DNA from: Clostridiales bacterium
GTDB lineage: Bacteria > Bacillota > Clostridia > Oscillospirales > Oscillospiraceae
Length of the DNA stretch: 64,000 nt
Direction of reading: 5' to 3'
Assembly (NCBI GenBank): GCA_029265405.1
Contig: JAJUJI010000014.1
Location: forward strand, 1-64,000
The notes below the pieces were generated by a model. That model had not been told where the DNA came from, ran no database searches, and was given only the letters and a program-made list of their open reading frames with translations. Numbering within the stretch: the first letter of the stretch is position 1; each line of letters opens with the position of its first letter. The translations under genes were made by a program, and so were the position numbers. Of the stretch, positions 15,192-24,628 are shown one piece after another.

Positions 15192-15735
15192 CGTCCCCGA
15201 CATCTTCATCCGCCCCATGCCCTCCGGCGGCGACTCCCTGACCCCGCTCCGTTCCGATTCCCGCAGGCTCGGTGCGGGCCCGCGCGCGTTTTTGTCCATA
15301 TTCATTCAAAAGCGCATACAGGCAAAAAAGCAGGCCCCCAAAGGTTATAAATATGTCCGCGACATTGAATACCGCAAATTTAATGAAAATAAATTCGAAC
15401 ATGTCCACCACATAACCGGCGGCGGCCCTGTCCAGCGCGTTGCCTATCGCTCCGCCGAGCAGCATGCCCGCGCTTATACGGCCCAGCCTGCCCCTTATTG
15501 CGCCGGTCAGCAGCAGCCAGGCTATGACCGAGCAGACCGCGACGGTCAGGAGCAAAAACAGCGTTCTTCGGCCTTCAAGCATGCTGAAAGCCGCGCCGTA
15601 ATTATTCACATGGGTAAGCCTTACGACGCCGGGTATAAGCGTTCTTTCGCCGCCGACGGCTATATTTGCCGACACCCAGCTTTTCAGGCATTGGTCCCCG
15701 AAAACGACGAGCGCGGCCAAAATGAAGTAGCGCAT
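15178..15735 (-). CDS. lspA: Lipoprotein signal peptidase (signal peptidase II)
   Basis: This integral membrane aspartyl protease cleaves prolipoprotein signal peptides ahead of the lipidated Cys. The start at 15735 (MRYFILAAL) has AGGAGG 7 bases upstream; the longer frame reaching 15816 overlaps the end of ileS and is rejected. Four hydrophobic segments are seen. The two catalytic-Asp motifs are intact: GNALDR in the middle and FNVADIFI towards the C-terminus. At 185 residues it carries a roughly 30-residue Gly/Ala/Asp-rich tail beyond the usual end, encoded where rluD begins. It is the second gene of ileS-lspA-rluD; the GerC-like lipoprotein in this window would be one client. Confidence 0.93.
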   Translation of the reverse strand: MRYFILAALVVFGDQCLKSWVSANIAVGGERTLIPGVVRLTHVNNYGAAFSMLEGRRTLFLLLTVAVCSVIAWLLLTGAIRGRLGRISAGMLLGGAIGNALDRAAAGYVVDMFEFIFIKFAVFNVADIFITFGGLLFCLYALLNEYGQKRARARTEPAGIGTERGQGVAAGGHGADEDVGDDATK

Positions 15736-15785
15736 CCGTTCCCTCCTGCGGCGGCCGGGGCGCTTCAAGCGCCCCGGCCGCATGG

Positions 15786-18584
15786 TCAGCTTGATTTGCC
15801 CAGCACCGAACGGCATCTGGGGCAGAGGCCGTCCGCATCCACAGCCTCGTCATGGGTCCAGCAGCGCGCGCACTTTGGCGCCCGGGAAGCCCTTACCTGA
15901 ATCGTCACGCCCTCAAATTCGCCTCTGTAGCCCTCTCCCTCGCCAAGAATAAGCTCAACCTTTGACACTATGAATAGAGTCTTCAAATCATAGGACTTTA
16001 GCCGGCCAAGCAGCCCGCTGTCCGCGAGGTACAAAACCACTTCCGCGTCAAGGGGCTTGCCTATGACCTTTTCCGCCCTTGCAAGCTCCAGGGCCTTATT
16101 GACGTCGTCCCTGAGCATGAGCATGCGCTCCCAGCCCCGGCTTGTATCCTCATCCAGCTCATACTCGGGCCTATATTCCGCCATTGGATTGAACATGACG
16201 CTCTCGGGCCTGTCCGACGCGCGGTGAGGCATGCTCTGCCATATCTCCTCGGCTGTAAACGACAAAATAGGAGCCAGAATGCGGACCATGGCGTCAAGCG
16301 CCATGAACATCGCAGTCTGGGCGCTGCGTCTTAGATAACCGTCCTTTTCCTCGCAGTAAAGCCTGTCCTTAATAATATCCAGATAGAAGCTGGACATATC
16401 TATAACGCAGAAGTTGTGCAACGCGTGGTAGATAAGATGGAATTCGTACCTTTCAAATGCGGCGCGCACCTTCTGAACCAGGGCATTCACCCTTGAAACG
16501 GCCCATTTGTCAAGCTCCGTCAGCCTTTCAAAGGGCAGCATGGAGTCCGGCTCAAAGCCGTCCAGATTCCCCAGCATATATCTGGCGGTATTCCTGATTT
16601 TCAGGTAAATGTCGGAAAGCTGCTTAAGCAGCTTTTCGGATACGCGCACATCCGCGTGGTAATCCGACGAGGCCACCCACAGCCTAAGCATGTCCGCCCC
16701 GTACTTTTCTATTATCTCCTCGGGCGCTACGGCGTTGCCCAGCGACTTGTGCATGGCCTTCCCCTCGCCGTCTACGGTCCACCCGTGGGTTATGACGGTT
16801 TTGTATGGCGCGCCGCCCCTGACGGCGACCGCCGTCAGCAGCGAGGACTGGAACCAGCCTCTGAACTGGTCCGCTCCCTCAAGGTATACGTCCGCCGGCC
16901 AGTCAGCCGGGTCGTTTTTAGCCAGCGAGGCGATATGAGTTGAGCCGGAATCAAACCATCCGTCAAGAGTGTCGACCTCCTTGTCGAAGCCGGCTTTCGA
17001 GCCGCAATGCGGGCAGGAAAAGCCCTCCGGCAACAGCTCGGAGGCTTCAAGCTCATACCATGCGTTTGAGCCCTTTTCCGCAAAAACCCCGGCCACCCTT
17101 TCGATCGTTTCGGGCGTGCATACCGGCTTTCCGCAGGTCTTGCAGTAGAAAACGGGGATAGGCAGACCCCAGCGCCTCTGGCGGGATATGCACCAGTCGG
17201 CCCTGTCCCTGATCATGCTGACCATGCGGTCCGCGCCCCATTCCGGCAGCCATGTTACGCCATCGGCAGCCTTTACCGCCTCTTCCTTGAAGCTGTCAAC
17301 CGAACAGAACCACTGGTCGGTGGCCCTGTAGATTATGGGCTGCTTGCAGCGCCAGCAATGGGGGTACTGGTGCGCTATCGTTTCCGCGGCCAGCAAGGCT
17401 CCGTCTGCGGCCAGCCTTTCGTATATCGCCTCGTTGGCCTTTTCATAATGCAAGCCTGCAAACTGGCCGGCCTCGGCGTTCATATGGCCGCTCGAATCGA
17501 CCGGCACCACGGTGCCGATATTGGTCAGTCCGCTTTCGTCGTATCTGCGGCAGACATTGAAGTCGTCCGCGCCGTGGCCCGGAGCCGTATGCACGCAGCC
17601 GGTGCCGGCCTCAAGCGTCACATGCTCGCCGCATAGAAGGACGGAGTCCCGGTCGAAGAAAGGATGCCGGGCTGTCATAAGCTCGAAATCCGAGCCCTTG
17701 AATTTCGCCAGCACCCGGCCGCCCTCCATTTTGGCCAGCTTCATTACCGCTCCGGCCAGCTCCTCGGCCAGAATATAGGTTTCCCCGTTTGGCGCGTTAA
17801 GAAGCACATAAGTGAATTCCGGATTGACGCAGATGGCGAGGTTGCCCGGCAGCGTCCAAGTGGTGGTAGTCCATATGACAAAAAAGGTCTTGTCGAGGTC
17901 GCAGTATCGGCCGAGCTTTCCCTTGTCGTCCTTGACCTTGAACTTGACGTATATGGAGCGGCACTTGTCCTCGCTGTATTCTATTTCGGCTTCTGCCAGT
18001 GCGGTTTCGTCGTGCGGGCACCAATAAACCGGCTTAAGGCCCTTGTATATATAGCCCTTCTCATACATTTTGCCGAATACTCTGACCTCTTCCGCCTCGA
18101 ACTCGGGGGACATGGTCAGGTAAGGGCGCTCCCAGTCGCCTAAAACCCCAAGGCGCTTGAACTGCTCCCTCTGTATATCGACGTATCTTGCGGCAAAGTC
18201 CATGCAGGCGCTGCGGAATTCGGAAACCGACATCTTTTTCCTGTCCAGCTTGTTCTGCTTGATGATGGCGCTTTCGATAGGCATGCCGTGGTTGTCCCAG
18301 CCAGGCACATATTTCGCCTGCCAGCCGGTCATATTCTTATAGCGCACTATGAAGTCCTTGAGGACCTTGTTCAAGGATGTCCCCATGTGGATATATCCGT
18401 TGGAGAAAGGGGGCCCGTCGTGCAGAACAAAACGCGGCTTGCCGCTGTTGAGCTCCGTCATTTTGCCGTATATATCCTTTTCATACCACGTTTTCAGCCA
18501 GCCCGGCTCTCTTTTCGGTAGCTCCGCCCTCATGGGGAAGTCTGTTTTGGGCAGATTCAAAGTGGCGTTGTAGTCCTGGGGCAT
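15786..18584 (-). CDS. ileS: Isoleucyl-tRNA synthetase
   Basis: This 932-residue class I synthetase charges tRNA-Ile. The ATP site is PPFSNGYIHMGT (HIGH variant, H66 to T69), the second signature is KAMHKSLGN in place of KMSKSLGN, and the editing domain lies between. WTTTTWTLPGN and the EGADQFRGWFQSSLL block are typical of IleRS. A C-terminal zinc knuckle (CARC...CPRC) ends the protein. Both signature variants occur in real IleRS sequences, so activity is expected. It follows divIVA, as in many Firmicutes. No T-box core motif is seen in the 225-base upstream gap, which instead holds two GC-rich hairpins. Confidence 0.97.
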   Translation of the reverse strand: MPQDYNATLNLPKTDFPMRAELPKREPGWLKTWYEKDIYGKMTELNSGKPRFVLHDGPPFSNGYIHMGTSLNKVLKDFIVRYKNMTGWQAKYVPGWDNHGMPIESAIIKQNKLDRKKMSVSEFRSACMDFAARYVDIQREQFKRLGVLGDWERPYLTMSPEFEAEEVRVFGKMYEKGYIYKGLKPVYWCPHDETALAEAEIEYSEDKCRSIYVKFKVKDDKGKLGRYCDLDKTFFVIWTTTTWTLPGNLAICVNPEFTYVLLNAPNGETYILAEELAGAVMKLAKMEGGRVLAKFKGSDFELMTARHPFFDRDSVLLCGEHVTLEAGTGCVHTAPGHGADDFNVCRRYDESGLTNIGTVVPVDSSGHMNAEAGQFAGLHYEKANEAIYERLAADGALLAAETIAHQYPHCWRCKQPIIYRATDQWFCSVDSFKEEAVKAADGVTWLPEWGADRMVSMIRDRADWCISRQRRWGLPIPVFYCKTCGKPVCTPETIERVAGVFAEKGSNAWYELEASELLPEGFSCPHCGSKAGFDKEVDTLDGWFDSGSTHIASLAKNDPADWPADVYLEGADQFRGWFQSSLLTAVAVRGGAPYKTVITHGWTVDGEGKAMHKSLGNAVAPEEIIEKYGADMLRLWVASSDYHADVRVSEKLLKQLSDIYLKIRNTARYMLGNLDGFEPDSMLPFERLTELDKWAVSRVNALVQKVRAAFERYEFHLIYHALHNFCVIDMSSFYLDIIKDRLYCEEKDGYLRRSAQTAMFMALDAMVRILAPILSFTAEEIWQSMPHRASDRPESVMFNPMAEYRPEYELDEDTSRGWERMLMLRDDVNKALELARAEKVIGKPLDAEVVLYLADSGLLGRLKSYDLKTLFIVSKVELILGEGEGYRGEFEGVTIQVRASRAPKCARCWTHDEAVDADGLCPRCRSVLGKSS

Positions 18585-18622
18585 ATATGTCTTCCCTTCG
18601 TCAGTATATCGTTATTATAAAC

Positions 18623-18650
18623 GCCGGCGCCCCGAATAAACGGCGCCGGC
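18623..18650. repeat. GC-rich inverted repeat between divIVA and ileS (first)
   Basis: A 9-bp perfect GC stem (18623-18631 with 18642-18650) and a 10-base loop. On the minus strand it is followed by GTTTATAATAA, so it could act as a weak terminator or pause site before ileS. Confidence 0.55.
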
Positions 18651-18670
18651 CTCCGTCGCCTATCAATATA

Positions 18671-18695
18671 GCCACGCGGCGGACCGCCGCGTGGC
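18671..18695. repeat. GC-rich inverted repeat between divIVA and ileS (second)
   Basis: An 11-bp perfect stem (18671-18681 with 18685-18695) and a 3-base loop. It has no T-run on either side, so it is not a standard terminator. It could be an mRNA processing or stability element. Confidence 0.5.
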
Positions 18696-18809
18696 GAATT
18701 GTCTCAATCCGACATTGCCATATTAACCGCCGCCGCTTTTTCTGCAAAAAACGCCCGGCGGCTCAAGCTTTAAAGCGTCCGCTCCGCCCTTTCTCAATAT
18801 AAGGCCTCG

Positions 18810-19547
18810 CTATTTTTTTTGGTAATTAGAGCCGAATTGCAGGTTATTGAAGTCAATTTTGGGCTTTGCAGAAGAAGCTTCGGCCGCTTTAACGCTCTGC
18901 TTGTCGAGGCTCCCGACCTCCGCCGCGTCATCCGAGCTTATCGACTGCTCGAGTATCTTTGCTATGGAGCTTTCTATGCTCTTGGCAGTTTCCTCTATCT
19001 TGTCTTCCTCGCTTGCTTTTTCTTCCGAGGGGGCAACTATGGATATTATGGGAGCGGCGGCCTCTTCTCCCGCCGAGGCTGCGTCCCGCTCTATCTCCGC
19101 AAAGCCGTAGATTCTGCTTATAGCTTCGTTGTATTCGGCGGAAGCGGCCTTGAGCATATCCAGATAGGCCGCCGTCCTCTCCCTGGCCCTTCGAAGCACT
19201 TCTTCCTGAGCGGCCATTTCCGCCATTATTTGCTTTTTATGTTCGTCCGCGGCGGCCTGCGCCTCGGCAAGCATTTTTTCTTTCTCGGCCTGGGCGTTCT
19301 CCGTTATCTCCCTGGCTGTTTTTTGGGCGCTTAGAAGAGCCATGCGCATGGCGTCCTCCGTGGAGCGGTATTCCTCAACCTTGTCGACAAGCACCTTCAG
19401 CTTATTTTTAAGTATGGTGTTTTCCTTGTACAGCGCAGAATAATCCTGGGCAAGCTGCTGCAAAAATTCGTCTACCGACGCTGCGTCGTAGCCTCCGAAA
19501 ACAGCCTTGCCAAATTCTTTACCTGTAACCTCCTGAGGAGTAAGCAA
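18810..19547 (-). CDS. divIVA: DivIVA-family polar/septal scaffold
   Basis: A 245-residue coiled-coil protein. The N-terminus (MLTPQEVTGKEFGKAVFGGY, then DAASVDEFL) is the conserved DivIVA membrane-curvature-binding motif. Long heptad-rich helices follow to about residue 160. The last 80 residues are acidic, Ser/Ala-rich and probably disordered. It marks poles and septa and recruits division or sporulation partners. It lies 17 bases downstream of sepF and upstream of ileS. The yggT and ylmH genes commonly found between sepF and divIVA are absent. Confidence 0.93.
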   Translation of the reverse strand: MLTPQEVTGKEFGKAVFGGYDAASVDEFLQQLAQDYSALYKENTILKNKLKVLVDKVEEYRSTEDAMRMALLSAQKTAREITENAQAEKEKMLAEAQAAADEHKKQIMAEMAAQEEVLRRARERTAAYLDMLKAASAEYNEAISRIYGFAEIERDAASAGEEAAAPIISIVAPSEEKASEEDKIEETAKSIESSIAKILEQSISSDDAAEVGSLDKQSVKAAEASSAKPKIDFNNLQFGSNYQKK

Positions 19548-19564
19548 GGTTCTTCATCCTTTCG

Positions 19565-20014
19565 CTAAAAATACAGCCCGTTGTTTTCAAGCTCGTCAAT
19601 AAGGTCCCCAAGTATGTCCACATTATAAGGGGTGATTATGTAGGTGCTGACGGCTACCTTTTTAATCTTGCCGTCCTGAGCGTAAGCCACTCCGCTGAGA
19701 AAATCCAGAACACGGCGCGCCACTTCCTTAGGCGTCGATTCAAGGTTTAAAACCACGGTCCTTTTATCCCTCAGGTGGTCCGCGATTTCCGTAGAATTCT
19801 CAAAGCGCTCCGGCTTTACAAGCACCACCTGAAGCTGGGCGGTGGCATGGATATTGACGACTTTGTTCCGCTTGTCGCCCGCATCAAAACCAGAAAACGA
19901 CGACTGCTGCGAATGAGACACCGGAATTTTATCATTCGCGCGGGGAGTGTAATCCTCATAGTCCTCGTCGTCATAAGGCCTGGCAAGCCTTTTAATTTCA
20001 TCGAGCAATCCCAT
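19565..20014 (-). CDS. sepF: Cell division protein SepF
   Basis: A 149-residue protein with an N-terminal amphipathic membrane-anchor helix (MGLLDEIKRLARPYDDED), a disordered linker, and a C-terminal SepF domain from about residue 55 (VVLVKPERFENSTEIADHL...VLNLESTPKEVARRVLDFLSG). SepF tethers FtsZ to the membrane and shapes the septum. Size and layout are normal. It lies between yggS and divIVA on one strand, the common Firmicute order. Confidence 0.95.
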   Translation of the reverse strand: MGLLDEIKRLARPYDDEDYEDYTPRANDKIPVSHSQQSSFSGFDAGDKRNKVVNIHATAQLQVVLVKPERFENSTEIADHLRDKRTVVLNLESTPKEVARRVLDFLSGVAYAQDGKIKKVAVSTYIITPYNVDILGDLIDELENNGLYF

Positions 20015-20056
20015 ATTGTCCGTTCTCCTTCAGGCCTTTTATTTTGCCGCGCAGCG

Positions 20057-20749
20057 CTACCTGCCGCCGAATATGGCCGAGCCTATCCTCACCATATTCG
20101 AGCCCGCCCTTATGGCGGCTTCAAAATCTCCGCTCATTCCCATGGACAGAAACCGCATATCGATATTATCGTATTTTTCGGCTCTTATGTCAACAAAAAG
20201 CTTATACATTTCATCGAAATAAGCGTAGTTTTTCATGCTCTCCTCCCAGACCGGAGGTATAGCCATCAGCCCCCTTACCCTGACGCCTTTCATCCCGGAG
20301 GCGAGGAAAACCGCTTCCCTGGTTTCCTCCGGCTCAAAGCCGCCCTTCGAGGCTTCCCTTCCTATATTGACCTGGAGCAGGATGTCCTGAATAATTCCCA
20401 TTTTTTCAGACTGGCTTGACAGCGCTCTCAGCAGCTCCAGGGAATCCGCGGACTGGATCAAATCCGCCCGCCCGACCACCAGCTTGAGCTTGTTGCGCTG
20501 AAGATGGCCTATGAAGTGGAGGGGCACACCCTCGTATGCCCCCTGGCCCATCTTTTCCGTCATCTCGTTTGCCCTGTTTTCCCCGACGGCGTCAACTCCC
20601 GCGGCTACGGCCCGCCTGACCATGAACGCGTCCTTGGTCTTTGCCGCCGCCACAAGGGTTATCGAGCTCGGGTCTGCGCCTGCGGAAAGCGCGGCCTTGC
20701 TTATTCTCTCGCGTATTGCCCTAACGTTGTCCTCAATGCCGAATGCCAT
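20057..20749 (-). CDS. yggS: PLP homeostasis protein YggS/YlmE
   Basis: A 230-residue TIM-barrel protein of the COG0325 family that binds pyridoxal phosphate and buffers its pool without known catalysis. The PLP lysine lies in LVAAAKTKDA (K37). GENRANEM, HFIGHLQRNK and the end block FLSMGMSGDFEAAIRAGSNMVRIG bind the phosphate. Its ATG follows immediately on the TGA of the upstream HlyD-like gene, so the two are translationally coupled. It is 42 bases upstream of sepF. Confidence 0.95.
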   Translation of the reverse strand: MAFGIEDNVRAIRERISKAALSAGADPSSITLVAAAKTKDAFMVRRAVAAGVDAVGENRANEMTEKMGQGAYEGVPLHFIGHLQRNKLKLVVGRADLIQSADSLELLRALSSQSEKMGIIQDILLQVNIGREASKGGFEPEETREAVFLASGMKGVRVRGLMAIPPVWEESMKNYAYFDEMYKLFVDIRAEKYDNIDMRFLSMGMSGDFEAAIRAGSNMVRIGSAIFGGR

Positions 20750-21976
20750 TCAATCCACGACCTTTCCATTATAGAGCTCCTTTGAGCTGACTATAACCTG
20801 GTCTCCCTCCCTCAGAGCGTCGCCCGGCTCCTTGCCGTCAGCGCTTTTTGCCTTCGGTTCTCCGACGACGTAAAAGTCTCCGAGCTCATAAGCGATATCG
20901 ATGTATTTTTTTTCGGCCTGCAGGGCCGTCTGAACATATACGCAGGCTTTTCCGTTCTCGTCCACATGGACGCTTTTTTTTGGCACTCTAAGGCCGGTAT
21001 ACTCGCTGAACACCAATTCCGCTTCCTGCATGCGCAGATTCATCACATCCGTCATTGCTCTGTCGCAGGAGAAAATTACGGCGCATTTCCCGTCCTCGGA
21101 ACGGCTTTTGCTTTCCACCGTCATTCGAAGCTTCTTTGCATCATAGCCGCCCAGCAGCATATTTACCCTGTCGCCCTGGTTCAGGCTATCGCAGTCGTCT
21201 CTGCTCATAAGCGCGGCATAATACCATTTGGTTCCGTATATAAGCTTTCCGATTGAGTTCTCCGGCGCCGTCCTGGTTTCACCGAGCAATCGGGCCAGGC
21301 CAGAAGCCGTAATAGACTTTACATCCCGGATTTTCAAATCCTCCCAGCCGTCGACATACAAGCAGAAAAGGCCAGAGGACGGGGCGCTTACCTTGGCGGA
21401 GCTTTTTTCACCGCCTCCGCCCAGCTCCTCAAGCTCCGTTTTCAGCTCGTCCAATTTGGATTGCAGGCTTTCCGGGCCGTATTCGCCTGTAAACACCAGC
21501 GCCTTGAGCTCCCGCGCCCTCTCCTCTATGTCATAGATTCTTTTTGAGTAAACGGCGGATTTCATGTCTATTATTCTTTTTGATATGTCGGCTTCCCGCC
21601 GGAGCTTGTCCGAAGAGGAGGCTTCTGTGTTTTGCCGAGCCTCAAGACTGGCTATTTCCGCTTCGAGCTCGCTTTTGCGAACCGCTCTGCGCAGCTCCTC
21701 GCCGCTGGCAAAAACGGAGGCGAGCTCCTGGCCCTTGGAAACCATTTTCCCGTTCTCGGCGGTGACTAAAACGGATTCATACGCGCTTTTTAAGATCTCC
21801 TCATCCCTGACGACGATACCGTACAGCTCCGCGCTTTCCCGGACGGTATAGCTGACCGCCAGCGTCGTTGTAAAGGGGTTGTCCAAAGCCTGAACTATGT
21901 AGACCGCAAGGTAGGTCAGCAGCGCGATAAAGAACAAGAAGCCTACCGCCTTTATCGCCGCGTTCGTTTTCTTCAA
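20750..21976 (-). CDS. HlyD-like membrane protein
   Basis: A 408-residue protein with one N-terminal membrane segment (AVGFLFFIALLTYLAVYIVQAL). Next comes a lipoyl-like half domain (YGIVVRDEEILKSAYESVLV...GKMVSKGQELA), a helical hairpin of about 90 residues, and a second beta-rich part resembling the HlyD/RND adaptor fold. The bulk should lie outside the membrane. No ABC or RND partner is adjacent; instead it is coupled to yggS (stop and start codons abut) in the sepF-divIVA cluster, which suggests a link with envelope or division rather than export. Exact role unknown. Confidence 0.75.
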   Translation of the reverse strand: MKKTNAAIKAVGFLFFIALLTYLAVYIVQALDNPFTTTLAVSYTVRESAELYGIVVRDEEILKSAYESVLVTAENGKMVSKGQELASVFASGEELRRAVRKSELEAEIASLEARQNTEASSSDKLRREADISKRIIDMKSAVYSKRIYDIEERARELKALVFTGEYGPESLQSKLDELKTELEELGGGGEKSSAKVSAPSSGLFCLYVDGWEDLKIRDVKSITASGLARLLGETRTAPENSIGKLIYGTKWYYAALMSRDDCDSLNQGDRVNMLLGGYDAKKLRMTVESKSRSEDGKCAVIFSCDRAMTDVMNLRMQEAELVFSEYTGLRVPKKSVHVDENGKACVYVQTALQAEKKYIDIAYELGDFYVVGEPKAKSADGKEPGDALREGDQVIVSSKELYNGKVVD

Positions 21977-22043
21977 GCCTCAGCCCTCCCTTCTTAGCCC
22001 GCGCAGGCCGCCCCGCCGCCTTGGCGGCGGCTATCGCGGCCCG

Positions 22044-22280
22044 TCAGGCGTCCATTGAAAACGAAACCGTCTTTGACGGTATTATGGTCGAAATCGCGTG
22101 CTTGTAGATAAGCTGCTGCTTCCCGTCCGAGTCCAGCACCACGGTAAAGCTGTCGAAACCGGTTACTATTCCCCGGAGCTGGAAGCCGTTCATCAGAAAC
22201 ATGGTTAGCGGAAGCTTTTCTTTTCTGGCCTGATTGAGGAACAAATCCTGCAAATTTATGTTTTTCTGCATTTTCGACAC
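22044..22280 (-). CDS. hfq: RNA chaperone Hfq
   Basis: This 78-residue Sm-fold protein forms hexameric rings that bind A- and U-rich RNA. Sm1 ([20 protein letters not shown]) and Sm2 ([12 protein letters not shown]) are both present; IYKHAIST corresponds to the YKHAI motif of Hfq. It lacks a long acidic tail, as in other Firmicutes. It sits 43 bases downstream of miaA, the classical miaA-hfq order. Confidence 0.97.
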   Translation of the reverse strand: MSKMQKNINLQDLFLNQARKEKLPLTMFLMNGFQLRGIVTGFDSFTVVLDSDGKQQLIYKHAISTIIPSKTVSFSMDA

Positions 22281-22323
22281 CCTTTTTCTTATATGTACGG
22301 TTAAACCGAAATTTAACCGCCGT

Positions 22324-23259
22324 TTACATTATACCATCGTTTTTCATGGCTATTGTCGAAATTTGAACTGCTTTCTTATAATCAGGCTCATTTTCCCATA
22401 TTATCCAATTTAAGTCGCGCTTGGCGCGAAGCCAGGAAAGCTGGCGCTTGGCATAGCGCCTGGACTCGCGCTTGACCAGCTCGACAGCCCGCTCAAGGGT
22501 ATACTCCCCCCTCAGGGCCGCGGCTATCTCCTTGTAGCCTATGGCCTGCATGGAGGTGCAGCGCTCGTCAAGGCCCGAGGCCAGCAGCCTTTCAACCTCC
22601 TCCGCAAGCCCGTCGGCCATCATTTTATCGACTCTGGCGTCTATCCTGGAATAGAGCGCCGCTCTTTCCCTGAAAGTCAGGGCAAGCTTGCAGCTCTTGT
22701 ACCTTTCGGGCATGAGCCGGCTTTCCCTGTTGTGCTCGGCTATCGTTTTCCCGGTCGCGCAATAGACCTCCAGGGCCCTCACTATGCGCTTTTTATCGTT
22801 CGGGTGCAGCCTTGAGGCGCTTTCGGCGTCCACCCTGGACAGGCGTTCGAGCAGCTCAGCTCCGCCCAAAGCGTCGTACTCGCTCGAGAGCCTGGCTCTG
22901 AGCGCCTCGTCGCCGCCCATAAAGGCCCTGCCCGAAAGCAGGGAGTCTATATACAGGCCGGTTCCTCCGACTATGATCGGCAGCCTGCCCCGGCCGGCGA
23001 TATCCTCTATGCAGGCCGAAGCGTCCCTGACATACCTCGCGGCGGAATAAGACTCGAAGGGCGAAACGCAGCCTATCATATGGTGAGGGATCCCCCTCAT
23101 TTCCTCAGCCGACGGCGCGGCGGTGCCTATAATCATGCCTTTGTATATCTGCATGGAATCGGCCGACACTATCTCGCCCCCGAAAAGCTCGGCAAGCGCT
23201 ACCCCAAGCCCGGTCTTTCCCGTAGCCGTCGGGCCGGTTATTACAATAACGCCCGTCAT
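22324..23259 (-). CDS. miaA: tRNA dimethylallyltransferase
   Basis: A 311-residue enzyme that adds a dimethylallyl group to A37 of tRNAs reading UNN codons. The P-loop GPTATGKT is at residues 9-16, followed by [23 protein letters not shown], and the C-terminal block [19 protein letters not shown]. Length is normal. It is followed by hfq and preceded 10 bases upstream by the DUF711 gene. Confidence 0.97.
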   Translation of the reverse strand: MTGVIVITGPTATGKTGLGVALAELFGGEIVSADSMQIYKGMIIGTAAPSAEEMRGIPHHMIGCVSPFESYSAARYVRDASACIEDIAGRGRLPIIVGGTGLYIDSLLSGRAFMGGDEALRARLSSEYDALGGAELLERLSRVDAESASRLHPNDKKRIVRALEVYCATGKTIAEHNRESRLMPERYKSCKLALTFRERAALYSRIDARVDKMMADGLAEEVERLLASGLDERCTSMQAIGYKEIAAALRGEYTLERAVELVKRESRRYAKRQLSWLRAKRDLNWIIWENEPDYKKAVQISTIAMKNDGIM

Positions 23260-23269
23260 TGCTCCGCAG

Positions 23270-24628
23270 TCAATTTTTCAGGCTGCTGAGCGGAGCGGGT
23301 ATTCTTCCGCCCCTGGCAATAAACTCGCGGCTTGAAAAGGGATGCACGGGCATGACGGGAGCGCTGCCCAAGAGGCCGCCGAACTCCACCCTGTCTCCTA
23401 CTGTTTTTCCCGGCGCAGGTATTATCCTTACGGCCGTGGTCTTGCCGTTGACGACGCCTATTGCCGCCTCGTCGGCTATTATGGCCGCAATGGTTTCCGC
23501 AGGCGTATCGCCGGGAACGGCTATCATATCTAGACCAACGGAGCATACGCAGGTCATGGCCTCAAGCTTGTCCAGCGTAAGCGAGCCCCTTTCGGCCCCC
23601 GCTATCATGCCCGCGTCCTCGCTGACGGGAATAAAGGCTCCCGAAAGCCCGCCCACATGGCTGGAGGCCATCACGCCGCCCTTCTTGACCGCGTCGTTCA
23701 GCAGGGCAAGCGCTGCGGTGGTGCCGTGGGTGCCCACGCTTTCAAGCCCCATTTCTTCAAGTATGTCGGCCACGCTGTCGCCGACGGCCGGAGTCGGGGC
23801 CAAGGATAAGTCCACAACGCCGAAGGGCACCCCCAGCCTCCTCGAGGCCTCCCTGGCTACAAGCTGGCCCATGCGCGTTATCCTGAAGGCCGTTTTCTTT
23901 ATAGTTTCGGCCACTACGTCGAAGGGCTCGCCATTGCAGGCAAGCAGCGCGTTGCGCACCACTCCCGGCCCGCTCACGCCCACGTTGATTACGCACTCGG
24001 GCTCTCCTGGCCCGTGAAAAGCGCCCGCCATAAACGGGTTGTCCTCCACGGCGTTGGCAAAGACCACAAGCTTGGCGCAGGCCATTCCGCCCTGACCGGC
24101 GCTCAGCTCTGCGGCCTCCTTGATCACTCCGCCCATGATGGCGACGGCATCCATATTGATCCCCGCCCTGGTGGTGGCTACGTTGACGCTGGAGCATACC
24201 CGCTCCGTTGCGGCAAGCGCCTGCGGAATGGAGCTTATCAGCCTCCTGTCGCTTACGGTGAAGCCCTTGTGGACAAGCGCCGAAAAGCCGCCGATGAAAT
24301 TTACGCCCACAGCCTTTGCGGCCCTGTCCAGCGCGAGGGCTAGAGGCGAATAGTCCTCCGCCGAGCAGCTCCCCGCAACCATTGAGATCGGCGAAACGGC
24401 TATCCTTTTATTGACTATCGGTATGCCGTATTCCTTCTCGATATCCTCCCCGGTCCTAACCAAATCCGCAGCAAAGCGCGTTATTTTGCAGTAAATCTTA
24501 TCCGCGCAGCGCTTTATGTCCTCGTCAGCGCAATCCAGAAGGGATATGCCCATTGTTATCGTCCGTATGTCGAGATGCTGCTGGTCTATCATCTCTATGG
24601 TTTGCAAAATCTCGTTGCGGTTTATCAT
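23270..24628 (-). CDS. DUF711 / UPF0210 family protein
   Basis: This 452-residue protein is a full-length member of UPF0210 (DUF711), a family distantly related to the pyruvate formate-lyase fold but lacking the glycyl radical motif. Gly-rich segments such as [33 protein letters not shown] and [12 protein letters not shown] are characteristic. It pairs with the small ACT protein upstream by an ATGA overlap, an arrangement seen in many bacteria and archaea. Function is unknown; the ACT partner suggests control by a small ligand such as an amino acid. Confidence 0.9.
   Translation of the reverse strand: MINRNEILQTIEMIDQQHLDIRTITMGISLLDCADEDIKRCADKIYCKITRFAADLVRTGEDIEKEYGIPIVNKRIAVSPISMVAGSCSAEDYSPLALALDRAAKAVGVNFIGGFSALVHKGFTVSDRRLISSIPQALAATERVCSSVNVATTRAGINMDAVAIMGGVIKEAAELSAGQGGMACAKLVVFANAVEDNPFMAGAFHGPGEPECVINVGVSGPGVVRNALLACNGEPFDVVAETIKKTAFRITRMGQLVAREASRRLGVPFGVVDLSLAPTPAVGDSVADILEEMGLESVGTHGTTAALALLNDAVKKGGVMASSHVGGLSGAFIPVSEDAGMIAGAERGSLTLDKLEAMTCVCSVGLDMIAVPGDTPAETIAAIIADEAAIGVVNGKTTAVRIIPAPGKTVGDRVEFGGLLGSAPVMPVHPFSSREFIARGGRIPAPLSSLKN

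Noticed and set aside
15786-18584. Several long plus-strand frames opposite ileS
   Set aside because: They lie wholly within a well-conserved synthetase gene and read as shadow translations of GC-rich DNA with no family motif.
18585-18809. T-box leader of ileS
   Set aside because: No core GGGTGGNACCGCG on the minus strand and no room for stem I plus terminator with the expected motifs.
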